From: Kitasatospora sp. MAA19
GTDB taxonomy: Bacteria; Actinomycetota; Actinomycetes; Streptomycetales; Streptomycetaceae
Length of the DNA: 64,000 nucleotides
Assembly (NCBI RefSeq): GCF_029894125.1
Contig: NZ_JARXYZ010000034.1
Span: forward strand, 1 to 64,000
Direction of reading: 5' to 3'
Shown: piece after piece, positions 1-10,591 of the stretch
How positions within the stretch are numbered: the first letter of the stretch is position 1
Layout: each line of letters begins with the position of its first letter
Made by a program: the position numbers and the translations under genes
Notes under the pieces: generated by a model
The model's database searches: none
The model's input: only the letters and a program-made list of their open reading frames with translations
What the model was told of the DNA's origin: nothing

Positions 1-9
1 CAGCCGGAC

Positions 10-35
10 GGGCGTAGACCATCCGGCCTACGCCC
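10..35. terminator. Small hairpin at window edge
   Basis: An 8-bp perfect inverted repeat (GGGCGTAG at 10-17, CTACGCCC at 28-35) with a 10-nt loop. It could be the terminator of a gene lying before the window. There is no T-tract, as is usual in high-GC actinomycetes. No gene is supported between 36 and 178. Confidence 0.25.
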
Positions 36-178
36 ACCAGGAAGATCAACAGCTAGGCCAACCGGGTGCCGTACACCTAGATCGTGATAGTCCCGTCCCG
101 TGAGCTCGCTGAAGGCGGCGGTGCCCGAGCAGCCGACGAGGAAGCCCGCCCGGGACCGGGGCTCGGTCGGGATCCCCG

Positions 179-1177
179 TCAGAATTCGACCGCGTCGAAC
201 ACGAACTCCTCGACCTCGGCGAGGAGTTGGGCCCTGCGCTCGTCGTCGATGAAGGAGGCTCGGAAGGAGTTGGCGGCGAGGCGGCGGAGGGCCTCCTGGT
301 CGAGGGCGAGGGCCTGCCGGACGGCCCGGAAGTTGTCGTCGACGTAGCCGCCGAAGTAGGCCGGGTCGTCGGAGTTGACGGTGACCAGCAGGCCGGCCTC
401 CAGCATCTCGCGCAGCGGGTGGTCGACGAGGGTGTCGATGCAGCGCAGGCGGACGTTGGAGAGCGGGCAGAGGGTGAGCGGGATCTGCTCGCGGACCAGG
501 CGGGCGACCAGGTCGCCGTCCTCCAGGCAGCGCAGGCCGTGGTCGATGCGCTCGACGCCGAGGACGTCCAGCGCCTCGGTGATGTAGGAGGCCGGGCCCT
601 CCTCGCCCGCGTGGGCGACGCGGTGCAGCCCGGCCTCGGCGGCCCGCCGGTAGACCTCGCGGAACTTGGCCGGCGGGTGGCCGACCTCGGCGGAATCCAG
701 GCCGATGCCCGCGATCCGGTCGAAGTAGGGGCGGGCGGCCTCGAAGGTCTCCAGCGCGGACTCGGCGGACTCGTCCCGCAGGAAGCACATGATCAGCCGG
801 GTGCTGATCCCGTACCGCTCCTCGCTGCGCGCCAGCGCCCGGGTGAGCCCGTCGACCACCACGCCGAGCGGCACGCCGCGCGCGGTGTGCGCCTGCGGGT
901 CGAAGAAGATCTCCGCGTGCCGGACGCCCTGCCCGGCCGCGCGGGCGAGGTAGGCGTCGGCGAGGTCGGCGAAGTCCTCCTCGGTGCGCAGCACGGCCAT
1001 CAGCGCGTAGTACAGGTCCAGGAAGGACTGCAGGTCGCTGAAGGAGTAGGCCGCACGCAGCTCCTCGGTGCCGGCGTAGGGCAGCGCGACGGCGTTGCGG
1101 GCGGCGAGGGCGAAGGCGAGTTCGGGCTCCAGGGTGCCTTCGATGTGCAGGTGGAGTTCGGCCTTGGGGAGCGGCAT
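179..1177 (-). CDS. Adenine deaminase-type purine deaminase (adenosine deaminase superfamily)
   Basis: A 332-residue metal-dependent amidohydrolase of the adenosine/adenine deaminase superfamily, which hydrolyses the 6-amino group of a purine in salvage. Zn ligands are visible: H9 and H11 (HLH near the N-terminus), H189 (HAGEEG), and the Asp pair in NSDDPAYF (residues 268-275). H213 lies in IDHG. The N-terminal HIEGTLEPEL and the DSAEVGHPPAKF stretch (161-172) are the pattern of bacterial adenine deaminases such as Pseudomonas PA0148. True adenosine deaminases carry a DLAGDE-type sequence in place of the second stretch. I therefore favour adenine over adenosine as substrate, although automated annotation usually says adenosine deaminase. 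The ATG at 1177 is followed immediately by the catalytic motif, and the length is normal for the family. Cytoplasmic, transcribed alone. Confidence 0.85.
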   Translation of the reverse strand: MPLPKAELHLHIEGTLEPELAFALAARNAVALPYAGTEELRAAYSFSDLQSFLDLYYALMAVLRTEEDFADLADAYLARAAGQGVRHAEIFFDPQAHTARGVPLGVVVDGLTRALARSEERYGISTRLIMCFLRDESAESALETFEAARPYFDRIAGIGLDSAEVGHPPAKFREVYRRAAEAGLHRVAHAGEEGPASYITEALDVLGVERIDHGLRCLEDGDLVARLVREQIPLTLCPLSNVRLRCIDTLVDHPLREMLEAGLLVTVNSDDPAYFGGYVDDNFRAVRQALALDQEALRRLAANSFRASFIDDERRAQLLAEVEEFVFDAVEF

Positions 1178-1276
1178 GGGGGATCTGTCCGAGCTGTAGG
1201 GGGTGGGGGCGAAGCGTCCAGAGATTCATCCTACGAGCTGTTCGATCACGACCGGCCCGGATGGGCGGGTCGCGGC

Positions 1277-1312
1277 GGCCGGGCACGTCGCTCGCGGAGG
1301 CCGGGCACGTCG
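1277..1312. repeat. 14-bp direct repeat pair
   Basis: GGCCGGGCACGTCG occurs at 1277-1290 and again at 1299-1312, 22 bp apart, in the divergent intergenic region between the purine deaminase and the DUF6158-like gene. The 22-bp period (two helical turns) would suit two molecules of a regulator, but no regulator is assigned. Confidence 0.5.
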
Positions 1313-1393
1313 TGAAGGGTGCACGGCTGGGGTGTACCGGCCGGGGGCAGCGGGCAACCGGTAGGAGGGGGCTTCCGTCGAGGAGGTACCGAG

Positions 1394-1672
1394 ATGCGGT
1401 ACATCGACCCGCACGTCCGGCCCGAGGGCGTCTCCCCGCACGCCCTGGGCAACGACACGCTGCTGCACGAGCTGGAGCAACTCCACCGCACCCGCCACGA
1501 GACGTTCCTGTACGGCTCGGACGAGGCGCTGAAGCGGCACACCCTGCGCACGGGGCAGCTGGAGGCCGAGTATCTGCACCGCTTCCCCGACCGCCTGGTG
1601 ACGGCCGGGCGGACCAGGGCCGGTGCCCGGGCCCGGGAGGCGGCGGCCCGGGTGGAGTCGCTGCCCGAGTAG
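1394..1672 (+). CDS. Small DUF6158-like protein
   Basis: A 92-residue soluble protein with no signal peptide or membrane segment. It begins MRYIDPHVRP. The centre is rich in His, Glu and Arg (LLHELEQLHRTRHETFLYG), which suggests a helical protein. It resembles the small actinomycete proteins grouped as DUF6158, recognised from the N-terminal and LHEL/RHETFL patterns. The family has no known function. The ATG at 1394 is preceded by GAGGAGG about 8 nt upstream, which decides against an in-frame start at 1319. It stands alone, 135 bp before the succinate-semialdehyde dehydrogenase gene and on the same strand. Confidence 0.7.
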   Translation: MRYIDPHVRPEGVSPHALGNDTLLHELEQLHRTRHETFLYGSDEALKRHTLRTGQLEAEYLHRFPDRLVTAGRTRAGARAREAAARVESLPE

Positions 1673-1806
1673 CTGCCCGGGTCGTCGCCCGGGTGGAACC
1701 GGCTCCCGGCGGGACACGCCGGGCGGTGGTGGCGTGCCCGCGGGCGGGGTGTCGGAGAGGGTGAGAGGCGCAGACGCACCGGACCCCGACCCCCTGGGAG
1801 CCCCGC

Positions 1807-3195
1807 ATGCCCATCGCCAGTGTCAACCCCGCGACCGGCGAGATCCTGGAGACCTTCGAACCCCTCGACGCGGCCGGCGTCGAACGGCGGCTGGCCCGCG
1901 CCGCGGCCGCGTTCCACGGCTACCGCACCACCCCCTTCGCCGCCCGCGCCGACCTGCTGCGCCGGGCCGCCGACCTCCTCGACCAGGACCTGGAGGCGAT
2001 CGCCCGCACGATGACCGAGGAGATGGGCAAGCCGATCGCCGCCTCCCGGGCCGAGGCCGCCAAGTGCGCGAAGGCGATGCGCTGGTACGCCGACCACGCC
2101 GAGGCGCTGCTCGCCGACGAGCACCCGGCTCCCGCCGACGTCGCCGACTCCGGTGCCGCCCGCGCCTACGTCCGCTACCGCCCGCTCGGGGCGGTACTGG
2201 CCGTGATGCCGTGGAACTTCCCGTTCTGGCAGGTGATCCGGTTCGCCGCGCCGGCCCTGATGGCGGGCAACGTCGGCCTGCTCAAGCACGCCTCCAACGT
2301 GCCCCGGACGGCGCTGGCGCTGGAGGAGCTGTTCCGGCGGGCCGGCTTCCCGGAGGGCTGCTTCCAGACCCTGCTGATCGGCTCGGGCGCGGTCGAGGGC
2401 GTGATCCGGGATCGCCGGGTGGCCGCGGTGACGCTCACCGGCAGCGAGCCGGCCGGGCGGGCGGTCGCCGCCACCGCCGCCGACGAGGTGAAGAAGGCCG
2501 TCCTGGAGCTGGGCGGCAGCGACCCGTTCGTGGTGCTGCCCAGCGCCGACCTGGACGCGGCGGTGCGCACCGCCGTCCGGGCCCGGGCGCAGAACAACGG
2601 CCAGTCCTGCATCGCCGCCAAGCGCTTCATCGTGCACACCGACGTCTACGAGCGCTTCACCGCCGCGTTCACCGAGGCGATGCGGGAGCTGCGCGTCGGC
2701 GACCCGATGGACGAGGCGACCGACGTCGGCCCGCTGGCCAGCCGCCAGGGCCGGGACGACCTGGAGGAACTGGTCGAGGACGCCCGCACGCACGGCGCCC
2801 GGGTCGAGTGCGGCGGCGGGCGCCCGGAGGGCTGGGACACCGGGTACTTCTACGAGCCGACGGTGCTGACCGGCATCACCCCGGCCATGCGGATCCACCA
2901 GGAGGAGACCTTCGGCCCGGTCGCCACCGTCTACCGGGTCGCCGACCTGGACGAGGCGGTGGCGCTCGCCAACGACACGCCGTTCGGGCTCAGTTCCAAC
3001 GTCTGGACCCGGGACGAGGGCGAGCAGGAGCGCTTCGTACGCGACATCCAGGCCGGCGGGGTGTTCTTCAACGGGATGACCGCCTCCCACCCGGCGCTGC
3101 CGTTCGGCGGCGTCAAGCGCTCCGGGTTCGGCCGGGAGCTGTCCGGGCACGGGATCCGGGAGTTCTGCAACGTCACCACGGTGTGGATCGGCTGA
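1807..3195 (+). CDS. gabD: NAD(P)-dependent succinate-semialdehyde dehydrogenase
   Basis: A 462-residue aldehyde dehydrogenase that oxidises succinate semialdehyde to succinate, the last step of GABA/putrescine degradation. The N-terminal SVNPATGE and the MPWNFPFWQV segment are typical of the short GabD/Sad subfamily. The general base is E234 in LELGGS and the catalytic nucleophile is C268 in NNGQSCIAAKRF. The C-terminal FGGVKRSGFGRE closes the substrate tunnel. The start at 1807 gives the usual family length. A GABA-type permease gene lies 2 kb downstream with Ku between them, which fits but does not prove a shared role. Related aldehydes cannot be excluded as substrates. Confidence 0.9.
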   Translation: MPIASVNPATGEILETFEPLDAAGVERRLARAAAAFHGYRTTPFAARADLLRRAADLLDQDLEAIARTMTEEMGKPIAASRAEAAKCAKAMRWYADHAEALLADEHPAPADVADSGAARAYVRYRPLGAVLAVMPWNFPFWQVIRFAAPALMAGNVGLLKHASNVPRTALALEELFRRAGFPEGCFQTLLIGSGAVEGVIRDRRVAAVTLTGSEPAGRAVAATAADEVKKAVLELGGSDPFVVLPSADLDAAVRTAVRARAQNNGQSCIAAKRFIVHTDVYERFTAAFTEAMRELRVGDPMDEATDVGPLASRQGRDDLEELVEDARTHGARVECGGGRPEGWDTGYFYEPTVLTGITPAMRIHQEETFGPVATVYRVADLDEAVALANDTPFGLSSNVWTRDEGEQERFVRDIQAGGVFFNGMTASHPALPFGGVKRSGFGRELSGHGIREFCNVTTVWIG

Positions 3196-3252
3196 GCGCC
3201 CCCGGATCCGCCGGACGCGAGCGGCGCGACCGGTGCGGTCGGCGCGGCCGGG

Positions 3253-3534
3253 TCAGGACGCCATCCGGTGCCTGCCCCGGCCGGGCGTCATCCAGCGGGC
3301 GACCACGCCGACCAGGGCGAGGAGGGTCGCGCCCCAGACGATGGCCATCAGCACCAGCATCGGCAGCCAGCTCACCTGGGCGCCGACCATGGCCAGGCCG
3401 AGCGAGAGCGCGACCATGAACACCACGGCGGTCGGATTGAGGCTGAGCAGCCAGTGCCAGGCCCGCTGGGCCGGCCCGAGGTGCTGCGGGGTGTCGGGGT
3501 CGGTGTCGAGTTCCTTGTAGGTCAGCAGGTCCAT
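3253..3534 (-). CDS. Small two-TM membrane protein
   Basis: A 93-residue protein with a polar N-terminus (MDLLTYKELDTDPDTP) followed by two hydrophobic helices at about residues 35-52 and 56-78, and a basic C-terminal tail (PGRGRHR). It is probably an inner-membrane protein with both ends in the cytoplasm. I do not recognise a family with certainty; similar small proteins are common in Streptomyces. It lies tail-to-tail with gabD and directly downstream of ku on the same strand (46-bp gap), so it may be co-transcribed with ku. Confidence 0.6.
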   Translation of the reverse strand: MDLLTYKELDTDPDTPQHLGPAQRAWHWLLSLNPTAVVFMVALSLGLAMVGAQVSWLPMLVLMAIVWGATLLALVGVVARWMTPGRGRHRMAS

Positions 3535-3579
3535 CGGGATCGCCTCCGGGTTCTCGGGGTGCTGCCGGATCCGCGGGGC

Positions 3580-4584
3580 TCAGGAGGCCTTGCGCGGAGC
3601 CGTGGACTTTCCGGTCGTGGCCTTTCCGGTCGTGGCCTTTCCGGTCGTGGTCCGCTTCGCCCCGGTGGCCTTCTTGGCGGCGGGGGCGGCGGCTTCGGGG
3701 GCAGGCTCGGAGGCGGCCCCCGCCGACGCGGCGCGCTTCGTCGCCGGGGCGCGCCCGCGGGGCGCGGGCCCGTCCTCCTCCGGTCCGGATCCGGCGGCGG
3801 TGGCCCGCCCGCCCTTGGCCTGCTTGAGGCTGCTGCGCAGTGCCTCCATCAGGTCGATCACGTTGTCCGGCGCCTCGCCCGCCTCCTCCTCGTGCGGGAG
3901 CTCGACGCCCTCCAGCCGGGCCGTGATCACCTGCTGCAGGGCCTGCTGGTAGTCGTCGTGCAGTTGGGCGAGGTCGAAGTCCTCGGAGAGGGTGTCCATC
4001 AGCGACCGCGCCATCTTGAGCTCCTGCGGCCGTACGGTGACGTCCTCCTCGGGCGCGATGCCGGCCGCCGGGCGGACCTCGTCGGGCCAGATGCAGGTCT
4101 GCAGCACCAGCGTGCCGTCGTGCACCCGCAGCACCGCGGGCGATTCGCGGGTGCGCAGCGCGATCTTGGTGACGGCGATCTGCCCGGACTCGGTGAGCGC
4201 GTCGCGCAGCAGGGCGTACGGCTTGGCGGCGGCCTTGTCGGCGACGCCCACGTAGTAGGCCTTGGAGAACATCAGCGGGTCGATCTCGCCGGCGTCCACG
4301 AAGGCCAGCACGTCGATGATCTTCTTGCTGGGCAGCGGCAGGTCGGCGAGGTCCTCGTCGGTGAGCGTGACCGTCCGGCCGTCGGGCGACTCGTAGCCCC
4401 TGGCGATCTCCGCGTACGGGACCTCCTTCTCCTCCCGCTCGCAGTACCGCTTCATCCGCACCCGTCCGCCGTCCTTGGCGTGCACCTGGTGCAGCGGGAC
4501 GTCGTGTTCCTGGGTGGCCGAGTAGAGGTGGACGGGGATGCTGACCAGCCCGAAGCTGATCGTCCCCTTCCAGGTGGTCTGCAT
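3580..4584 (-). CDS. ku: Ku DNA end-binding protein
   Basis: A 334-residue bacterial Ku homodimer subunit, which rings DNA double-strand ends and recruits LigD for non-homologous end joining. The N-terminal WKGTISFGLVSIPV is the Ku signature. The core beta-barrel runs to about residue 255 (NVIDLMEALRSSLKQAK). An Ala/Lys/Thr-rich tail of about 75 residues follows, ending in repeated TTGKA units. Such basic tails occur in Streptomyces and mycobacterial Ku and bind DNA. The ATG at 4584 is chosen because AGGAG lies just upstream and the conserved domain begins at once; an in-frame start at 4755 would add an unrelated 57-residue extension. No ligD is seen nearby. The tail is encoded by a tandem DNA repeat. 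Confidence 0.95.
   Translation of the reverse strand: MQTTWKGTISFGLVSIPVHLYSATQEHDVPLHQVHAKDGGRVRMKRYCEREEKEVPYAEIARGYESPDGRTVTLTDEDLADLPLPSKKIIDVLAFVDAGEIDPLMFSKAYYVGVADKAAAKPYALLRDALTESGQIAVTKIALRTRESPAVLRVHDGTLVLQTCIWPDEVRPAAGIAPEEDVTVRPQELKMARSLMDTLSEDFDLAQLHDDYQQALQQVITARLEGVELPHEEEAGEAPDNVIDLMEALRSSLKQAKGGRATAAGSGPEEDGPAPRGRAPATKRAASAGAASEPAPEAAAPAAKKATGAKRTTTGKATTGKATTGKSTAPRKAS
3608..3652. repeat. 15-bp tandem repeat in the ku tail
   Basis: Three copies of TTTCCGGTCGTGGCC (3608-3622, 3623-3637, and 3638-3652 with the last bases diverged). They encode the repeated Thr-Thr-Gly-Lys-Ala units of the Ku C-terminal tail. Copy number could vary by slippage, which would change the number of Lys residues. 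Confidence 0.8.
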
Positions 4585-4718
4585 GGGATCGCTCCTTCCC
4601 GGAGGTTCCCGCCCGACGGGGCGTCCCCGTACCGGGGACGTGCCGAGAATCCCACTGTGCCCGGGTTTGCCCCGATCGGCCACACCGGGCCGACAATGAG
4701 CCGAGGAGGTCGATGCGG

Positions 4719-4943
4719 ATGACCGTCCGAAGCCGTGGGCAGGACGCGCCACCACCCCCGGAGCGGACCGTGTACCGGGTGGTCTACGCGGTACGGGGCG
4801 AGGCCGGCGTGCGGCGGGCGGAGGTCGCGGTGCTGCCCGGGTACTCGCAGGAGGGCGACCTCCCCCGGATCCTGGCGGCGCGCCTCACTGGCCGGCCGAC
4901 GGACGCGGCGCGGATCACCGTGCTGGAGCTGCGCGGGCCGTGA
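4719..4943 (+). CDS. Small conserved-looking hypothetical protein
   Basis: A 74-residue protein divergent from ku, with no signal peptide or TM helix. It contains YRVVYAVRGEAGVRRAEVAVLPGYSQEGDLPRI-type alternation, consistent with a small alpha/beta domain. The strand-helix-strand order (VYRVVYAV, DLPRILAARL, ITVLEL) resembles the small domain that many Streptomyces put beside DNA-repair genes, but I cannot name a family. GAGGAGG at 4703-4709 is 9 nt from the ATG at 4719 and only 3 nt from the ATG at 4713, so 4719 is preferred. High GC3 supports coding. Confidence 0.55.
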   Translation: MTVRSRGQDAPPPPERTVYRVVYAVRGEAGVRRAEVAVLPGYSQEGDLPRILAARLTGRPTDAARITVLELRGP

Positions 4944-5185
4944 GGCCCGGCAGGGCCCGGAACGCCGCCAAACCACTGGCAATGCGTCAGATTTGAGCTT
5001 TTCGCACTGCTTGTCCACCCCCCTGACCTGGCCTTTCGTGTCCGGTGAGCGAACAGTTACCGAAGTGCTGTTCCGATAAGCGGCCGAAGAAGTTAGGTTG
5101 CACCGCAATGCGCGGGTCCGTCCCCCACCCTTCGGCGCAACGAGCCGAGGGTCGCGCCGCGCGGGAAAGGCACAGGACTCACCTG

Positions 5186-6625
5186 ATGAGTGCGGACACC
5201 ACCAAGCCTGCGGCAGCCGCCCAGGCCCCCCACCAGCCCGGGCCGCCCGGGCACGGCGGCGATGGCCACCTGAAGGCCGGGCTCAAGAACCGCCACCTGT
5301 CGATGATCGCCATCGGCGGGGTGATCGGCGCCGGGCTGTTCGTCGGCTCCGGCGCGGGCATCGCCTCCACCGGGCCGGGCATCCTGCTCTCCTACACGCT
5401 GGCCGGGGTGCTGGTCGTGCTGGTGATGCGGATGCTCGGCGAGATGGCGGCGGCCGACCCGCAGAGCGGCTCGTTCTCGGCCTACGCGGACCGCGCGCTC
5501 GGCCGCTGGGCCGGGTTCACCATCGGCTGGCTGTACTGGTTCTTCTGGGTCGTGGTGCTCGCGGTGGAGGCCACCGCCGGTGCGAAGATCCTGAACACCT
5601 GGATGCCCGGCGTGCCGCAGTGGGCGTTCGCGCTGATCGTGATGGCGGTGCTGACCGCCACCAACCTGTTCTCGGTGGCCTCCTACGGCGAGTTCGAGTT
5701 CTGGTTCGCCGGGATCAAGGTGGTGGCGATCGCCGCGTTCCTGGTGATCGCCACGCTCGCCGTCTTCGGCCTGCTGCCCGGCACCCACGCGGTCGGCACC
5801 AGCAATCTGACCGGCCACGGCGGCTTCCTGCCGCACGGCGTGGGCGCGGTGTTCACCGGCATGCTCACGGTGGTCTTCGCCTTCATGGGCAGCGAGATCG
5901 TCACCCTCGCCGCGGGCGAGTCGGAGGACCCGGAGCGCGCGGTCAGCAAGGCCACCAACAGCGTGATCTGGCGCATCGGCATCTTCTACCTGGGCTCGAT
6001 CCTGCTCGTGGTCACCCTGCTGCCGTGGGACTCGGCCGCCGTCAAGGGCAGCCCGTACGTGGCGGTGCTGGAGCATGTGGGCATTCCGGGCGCCGGCCAG
6101 GTGATGAACGTGATCGTGCTGACGGCCGTGCTGTCCTGCCTCAACTCCGGGATGTACACGGCCTCCCGGATGGCCTTCTCGCTCGGCCGGCGCGGGGACG
6201 CGCCCAAGGCCTTCGCGACCGTGACCGACCGGGGCGTGCCGCGGGTGGCCATCCTCTCCTCGGTGGTCTTCGGCTTCGTCGCCGTGTTCTTCAACTACAC
6301 CTCGCCGGACACGGTGTTCGCGTTCCTGCTCAACTCCTCCGGCGCGATTGCGCTCTTCGTCTGGCTGGTGATCTGCTTCTCCCAGCTGCGGATGCGCCGG
6401 ATCATCGAGCGGGAGACTCCCGAGCGACTGACCGTCCGCATGTGGCTGTACCCCTACCTGACCTGGACGGCCATCGGCATGATCGGGTTCGTGGTGGCGT
6501 ACATGTTCACCGACGCCGACGGGCGCAAGCAGATGTACCTGTCGCTGGTCGCCGCGGCGATCGTGCTCGCGGCCTCGGCCGTGGTGGGCCGCCGGCGGCG
6601 GGCCGCGGTGGCGGCGGAGTCCTGA
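5186..6625 (+). CDS. gabP: GABA/amino-acid permease (APC superfamily)
   Basis: A 479-residue, 12-TM amino-acid:proton symporter. After a polar N-terminus comes LKAGLKNRHLSMIAIGG and GVIGAGLFVGSG, the TM1 substrate-binding loop of the AAT/GabP family. SEIVTLAAGESEDPE in TM6 and NSGMYTASRM are further family signatures. The pattern is closest to GabP-like permeases; together with gabD at 1.8 kb, GABA or a related amino acid is likely. The ATG at 5186 is used because the conserved region begins about 30 residues later; an in-frame start at 5045 would add a non-conserved leader. The 242-bp upstream gap has an AT-rich patch around 4980-5045 that may hold the promoter. A strong terminator follows. 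Confidence 0.85.
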   Translation: MSADTTKPAAAAQAPHQPGPPGHGGDGHLKAGLKNRHLSMIAIGGVIGAGLFVGSGAGIASTGPGILLSYTLAGVLVVLVMRMLGEMAAADPQSGSFSAYADRALGRWAGFTIGWLYWFFWVVVLAVEATAGAKILNTWMPGVPQWAFALIVMAVLTATNLFSVASYGEFEFWFAGIKVVAIAAFLVIATLAVFGLLPGTHAVGTSNLTGHGGFLPHGVGAVFTGMLTVVFAFMGSEIVTLAAGESEDPERAVSKATNSVIWRIGIFYLGSILLVVTLLPWDSAAVKGSPYVAVLEHVGIPGAGQVMNVIVLTAVLSCLNSGMYTASRMAFSLGRRGDAPKAFATVTDRGVPRVAILSSVVFGFVAVFFNYTSPDTVFAFLLNSSGAIALFVWLVICFSQLRMRRIIERETPERLTVRMWLYPYLTWTAIGMIGFVVAYMFTDADGRKQMYLSLVAAAIVLAASAVVGRRRRAAVAAES

Positions 6626-6646
6626 CCCGTCCGCGCCGCGGCGGTG

Positions 6647-6684
6647 CCGGGCCCGGGAGCCGTTGCGGAGGCTCCCGGGCCCGG
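6647..6684 (+). terminator. Terminator hairpin after the permease
   Basis: A 15-bp perfect stem (CCGGGCCCGGGAGCC at 6647-6661 with its complement at 6670-6684) and an 8-nt loop, 21 bp after the permease stop. A second weaker GC dyad overlaps it downstream. It has no U-tract, as is usual for actinomycete terminators. Confidence 0.8.
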
Positions 6685-6752
6685 TGCCGTTCCCGGGCCC
6701 GGCACCGGGCCCGGACCTCGATCCACAACGTGACGACGACGGGAACAACAGT

Positions 6753-6770
6753 TTGACGATGGCACGTCAA
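6753..6770. promoter_or_regulatory. Inverted repeat over a putative -35 box
   Basis: TTGACG-ATGGCA-CGTCAA is a 6-6-6 perfect dyad, 62 bp before the start of the XRE-family gene. The left arm reads as a good -35 hexamer (TTGACG); an ATACCT at 6776-6781 lies 17 bp downstream. A repressor bound to the dyad would block this promoter, and the XRE protein itself is the obvious candidate (inference). Confidence 0.4.
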
Positions 6771-6831
6771 GGGGGATACCTGGGCATGGCGCTCCCCCAC
6801 GAGCGCTCCCCCACCCTTCCCGGGAGACCTC

Positions 6832-8127
6832 TTGCCGCTCCTCCCCGCCCCTGCGTCCGCGCGCTTGCGCTTCGGCCACCGGCTGCGCCACTGGCGCGAG
6901 GCCCGCGGGCTCAGCCAGACCGAACTCGGCCGCCTGCTCGGCTACCACAACTCACTGATCAGCCGAGTGGAGAACGCGCGCCGCTGGCCGCCCCCGGGGC
7001 TGCCCGCCCGGGCCGACGAACTCCTGCTCACCGGAGGTGAGTTGGCCGCCCTCTGGCAGCCCGTCCGACGGGAGCGCGAACGCCTCGGCGAGCTCGCCGC
7101 CCCCGCCCGGCCGCCCTTCGGCGGGGCCGGACCAGGGCCCTCGGCGGACCGGCCGGACGCCGTCACCTTCGAGGTACTCGGCCACCTGCTCGACGTCTAC
7201 CGCGCGGCCGCCACCCACATCGGCGGCGAGCAGCTGACCGCCGTCCTCGAACACCACACCCGCACGCTGGCCGGCTGGCAGCACACCACCCCGCGCGGGA
7301 CCGCCCCCGCCGTCCGCTCGCTCGCCGCCCGCTATGCCGAACTCGCCGGCTGGGCCCACTTCGAGGGCGACCGCCGCACCCGCGCGCTCGGCTGGTACGC
7401 GGCCGGGCTGGAATGGGCCCGCGCGGCCGACGACCAGCCGACCACGGCCGCCCTGCTGGCCCGGCAGAGCACCCTGCACTGGTGGAGCGGCGACCCGGCC
7501 GCCGCACTCGCCCTGGCCGAGGCCGCCCACGCCGTCGCCCGCTCACTGCCCGGCCTGCGGGCCTGGGCCGCCCTCGCCCAGGCGCACGCCCACGCCCTGG
7601 CCGGCGCGGCGCCCGAGGCGTGGCGGGCGCTGGCCGAAGCCGAGCGGCTGACCGAGGCCGCCCGGCGGGCCGGCGAACCGACGCCCGGGCCGGCCCGGGC
7701 CGATCTGGTGCTGGGCGTCGCACACGGCACCTGCCACCGGGACCTCGCCGTCCGCACCGGCCGCTCCGACCACGCCCACGCGGCGGTGGCCCACCTGGGC
7801 GCCGCCCTGGGGCGCCTGGACCCGGCCGTCCACCCGCACGACCACGCGCTGGTCGCCGGCCGCCTCGCCGGGGCGTACGCCCGGGCCGGGCGGCGCGAGG
7901 CCGCGGCCGCCGTGCTCTCCCGGCTGCCGCCGGACGCCACCGGCCGGATCGCCTACGAGCGGCGCCGGGCCCGGGCCTGGCTGGGCGGTTCAGCGGCGGA
8001 CCGGACTGCGGCGGACGGACCCTCGGCAGCCAGGCCCTCGGCGGACGGGCCTGCGACAGCCGGGCCCTCGGCGGCTGGGCCCTCGACGGACCGGCTCCGG
8101 CCGGACCGGCCTTCGGCGAACTGCTGA
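6832..8127 (+). CDS. XRE-family HTH regulator with TPR-like C-terminal domain
   Basis: A 431-residue cytoplasmic regulator. Residues 13-50 form an XRE-type helix-turn-helix (LRHWREARGLSQTELGRLLG, NSLISRVENARRWP). Residues about 120-375 are Ala-rich paired helices with HWWSGDPAAALALAEAAHAVA-like units, resembling the tetratricopeptide domains of Streptomyces XRE/TPR proteins that sense peptides or partner proteins. The last 45 residues are a low-complexity S/A/D/G/P repeat. The likely start is TTG at 6832, with GGGAGA 5-10 nt upstream; I see no in-frame ATG before the HTH. Target and ligand are unknown. It may repress itself through the dyad at 6753. Confidence 0.75.
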   Translation: MPLLPAPASARLRFGHRLRHWREARGLSQTELGRLLGYHNSLISRVENARRWPPPGLPARADELLLTGGELAALWQPVRRERERLGELAAPARPPFGGAGPGPSADRPDAVTFEVLGHLLDVYRAAATHIGGEQLTAVLEHHTRTLAGWQHTTPRGTAPAVRSLAARYAELAGWAHFEGDRRTRALGWYAAGLEWARAADDQPTTAALLARQSTLHWWSGDPAAALALAEAAHAVARSLPGLRAWAALAQAHAHALAGAAPEAWRALAEAERLTEAARRAGEPTPGPARADLVLGVAHGTCHRDLAVRTGRSDHAHAAVAHLGAALGRLDPAVHPHDHALVAGRLAGAYARAGRREAAAAVLSRLPPDATGRIAYERRRARAWLGGSAADRTAADGPSAARPSADGPATAGPSAAGPSTDRLRPDRPSANC

Positions 8128-8227
8128 GCGCCCGGGGGTGGTCGACCTCCCCCGGGCGCTCCTCCGAACGCTCCCACGGACGCTCCGCGGGCGCGCCTCC
8201 GGGCGCCCGCTCAGGCCCGCACCGGCG

Positions 8228-10052
<1,825 letters not shown>

Positions 10053-10591
10053 GGCGGTGACCGGCCGGTCACCCTGCGCCGAAGTCGGCCCGCCGAACAT
10101 GTGAGGCCGCCCACACGGGGTTCACCGTCTACGGCCCCCGATAGTGGATGGCCCCGCTCGGGGCGCCGCCCGACCACTCGACCCCGGGCCGCCGCCGCAC
10201 CCCCGAGGCCGGACCCACCCCGAACAACGCAGGCCACCACCCCTCCCGCCCTCGCGCTCCGTCCGCGCCACCGGCTTCCGACCCCTAAACGCACAAGTCG
10301 GACAAATTACCCCGAAACCACCGACGCGCCCCGCCGCGACCGCCCCGCGGCTACTACCCGCCGTAGTGGCGGACGCCTTTGCGGCCCGTCCCCGGCCCTG
10401 CCAAGAATGGCCCGTCGCCAGGCAGCGCGGCCGACCCCGACGCCGCGCAGCCCGCCCGCCCCGCCAGTTCCGCCGGGGCGCCACGGCCGTCCCGGACGGC
10501 CGCGCGGGCCCCCGCTCACCCGGGAGCCCGTGCGATGCCCCGCACCCAGTGCCACCGGCACGGCCCCCGACGGAAAAGGATCGTCCGCTTC
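10053..10591. other. 539-bp gene-free stretch
   Basis: GC-rich non-coding DNA between the EI24 gene and the secreted lysozyme-fold gene. A short AT-rich island at about 10286-10322 (including AAACGCACAAGTCGGACAAA) is the likely promoter region of the downstream gene, which would leave a 5' leader of about 250 nt. I looked for a ydaO-type c-di-AMP riboswitch, known upstream of some Streptomyces wall-hydrolase genes, and did not find its conserved core. A tight GC dyad lies at 10151-10164. Confidence 0.5.

Noticed and set aside
10053-10591. Possible ydaO (c-di-AMP) riboswitch before the lysozyme-fold gene
   Set aside because: Such elements precede some Streptomyces wall-hydrolase genes, but the conserved core is not found here.
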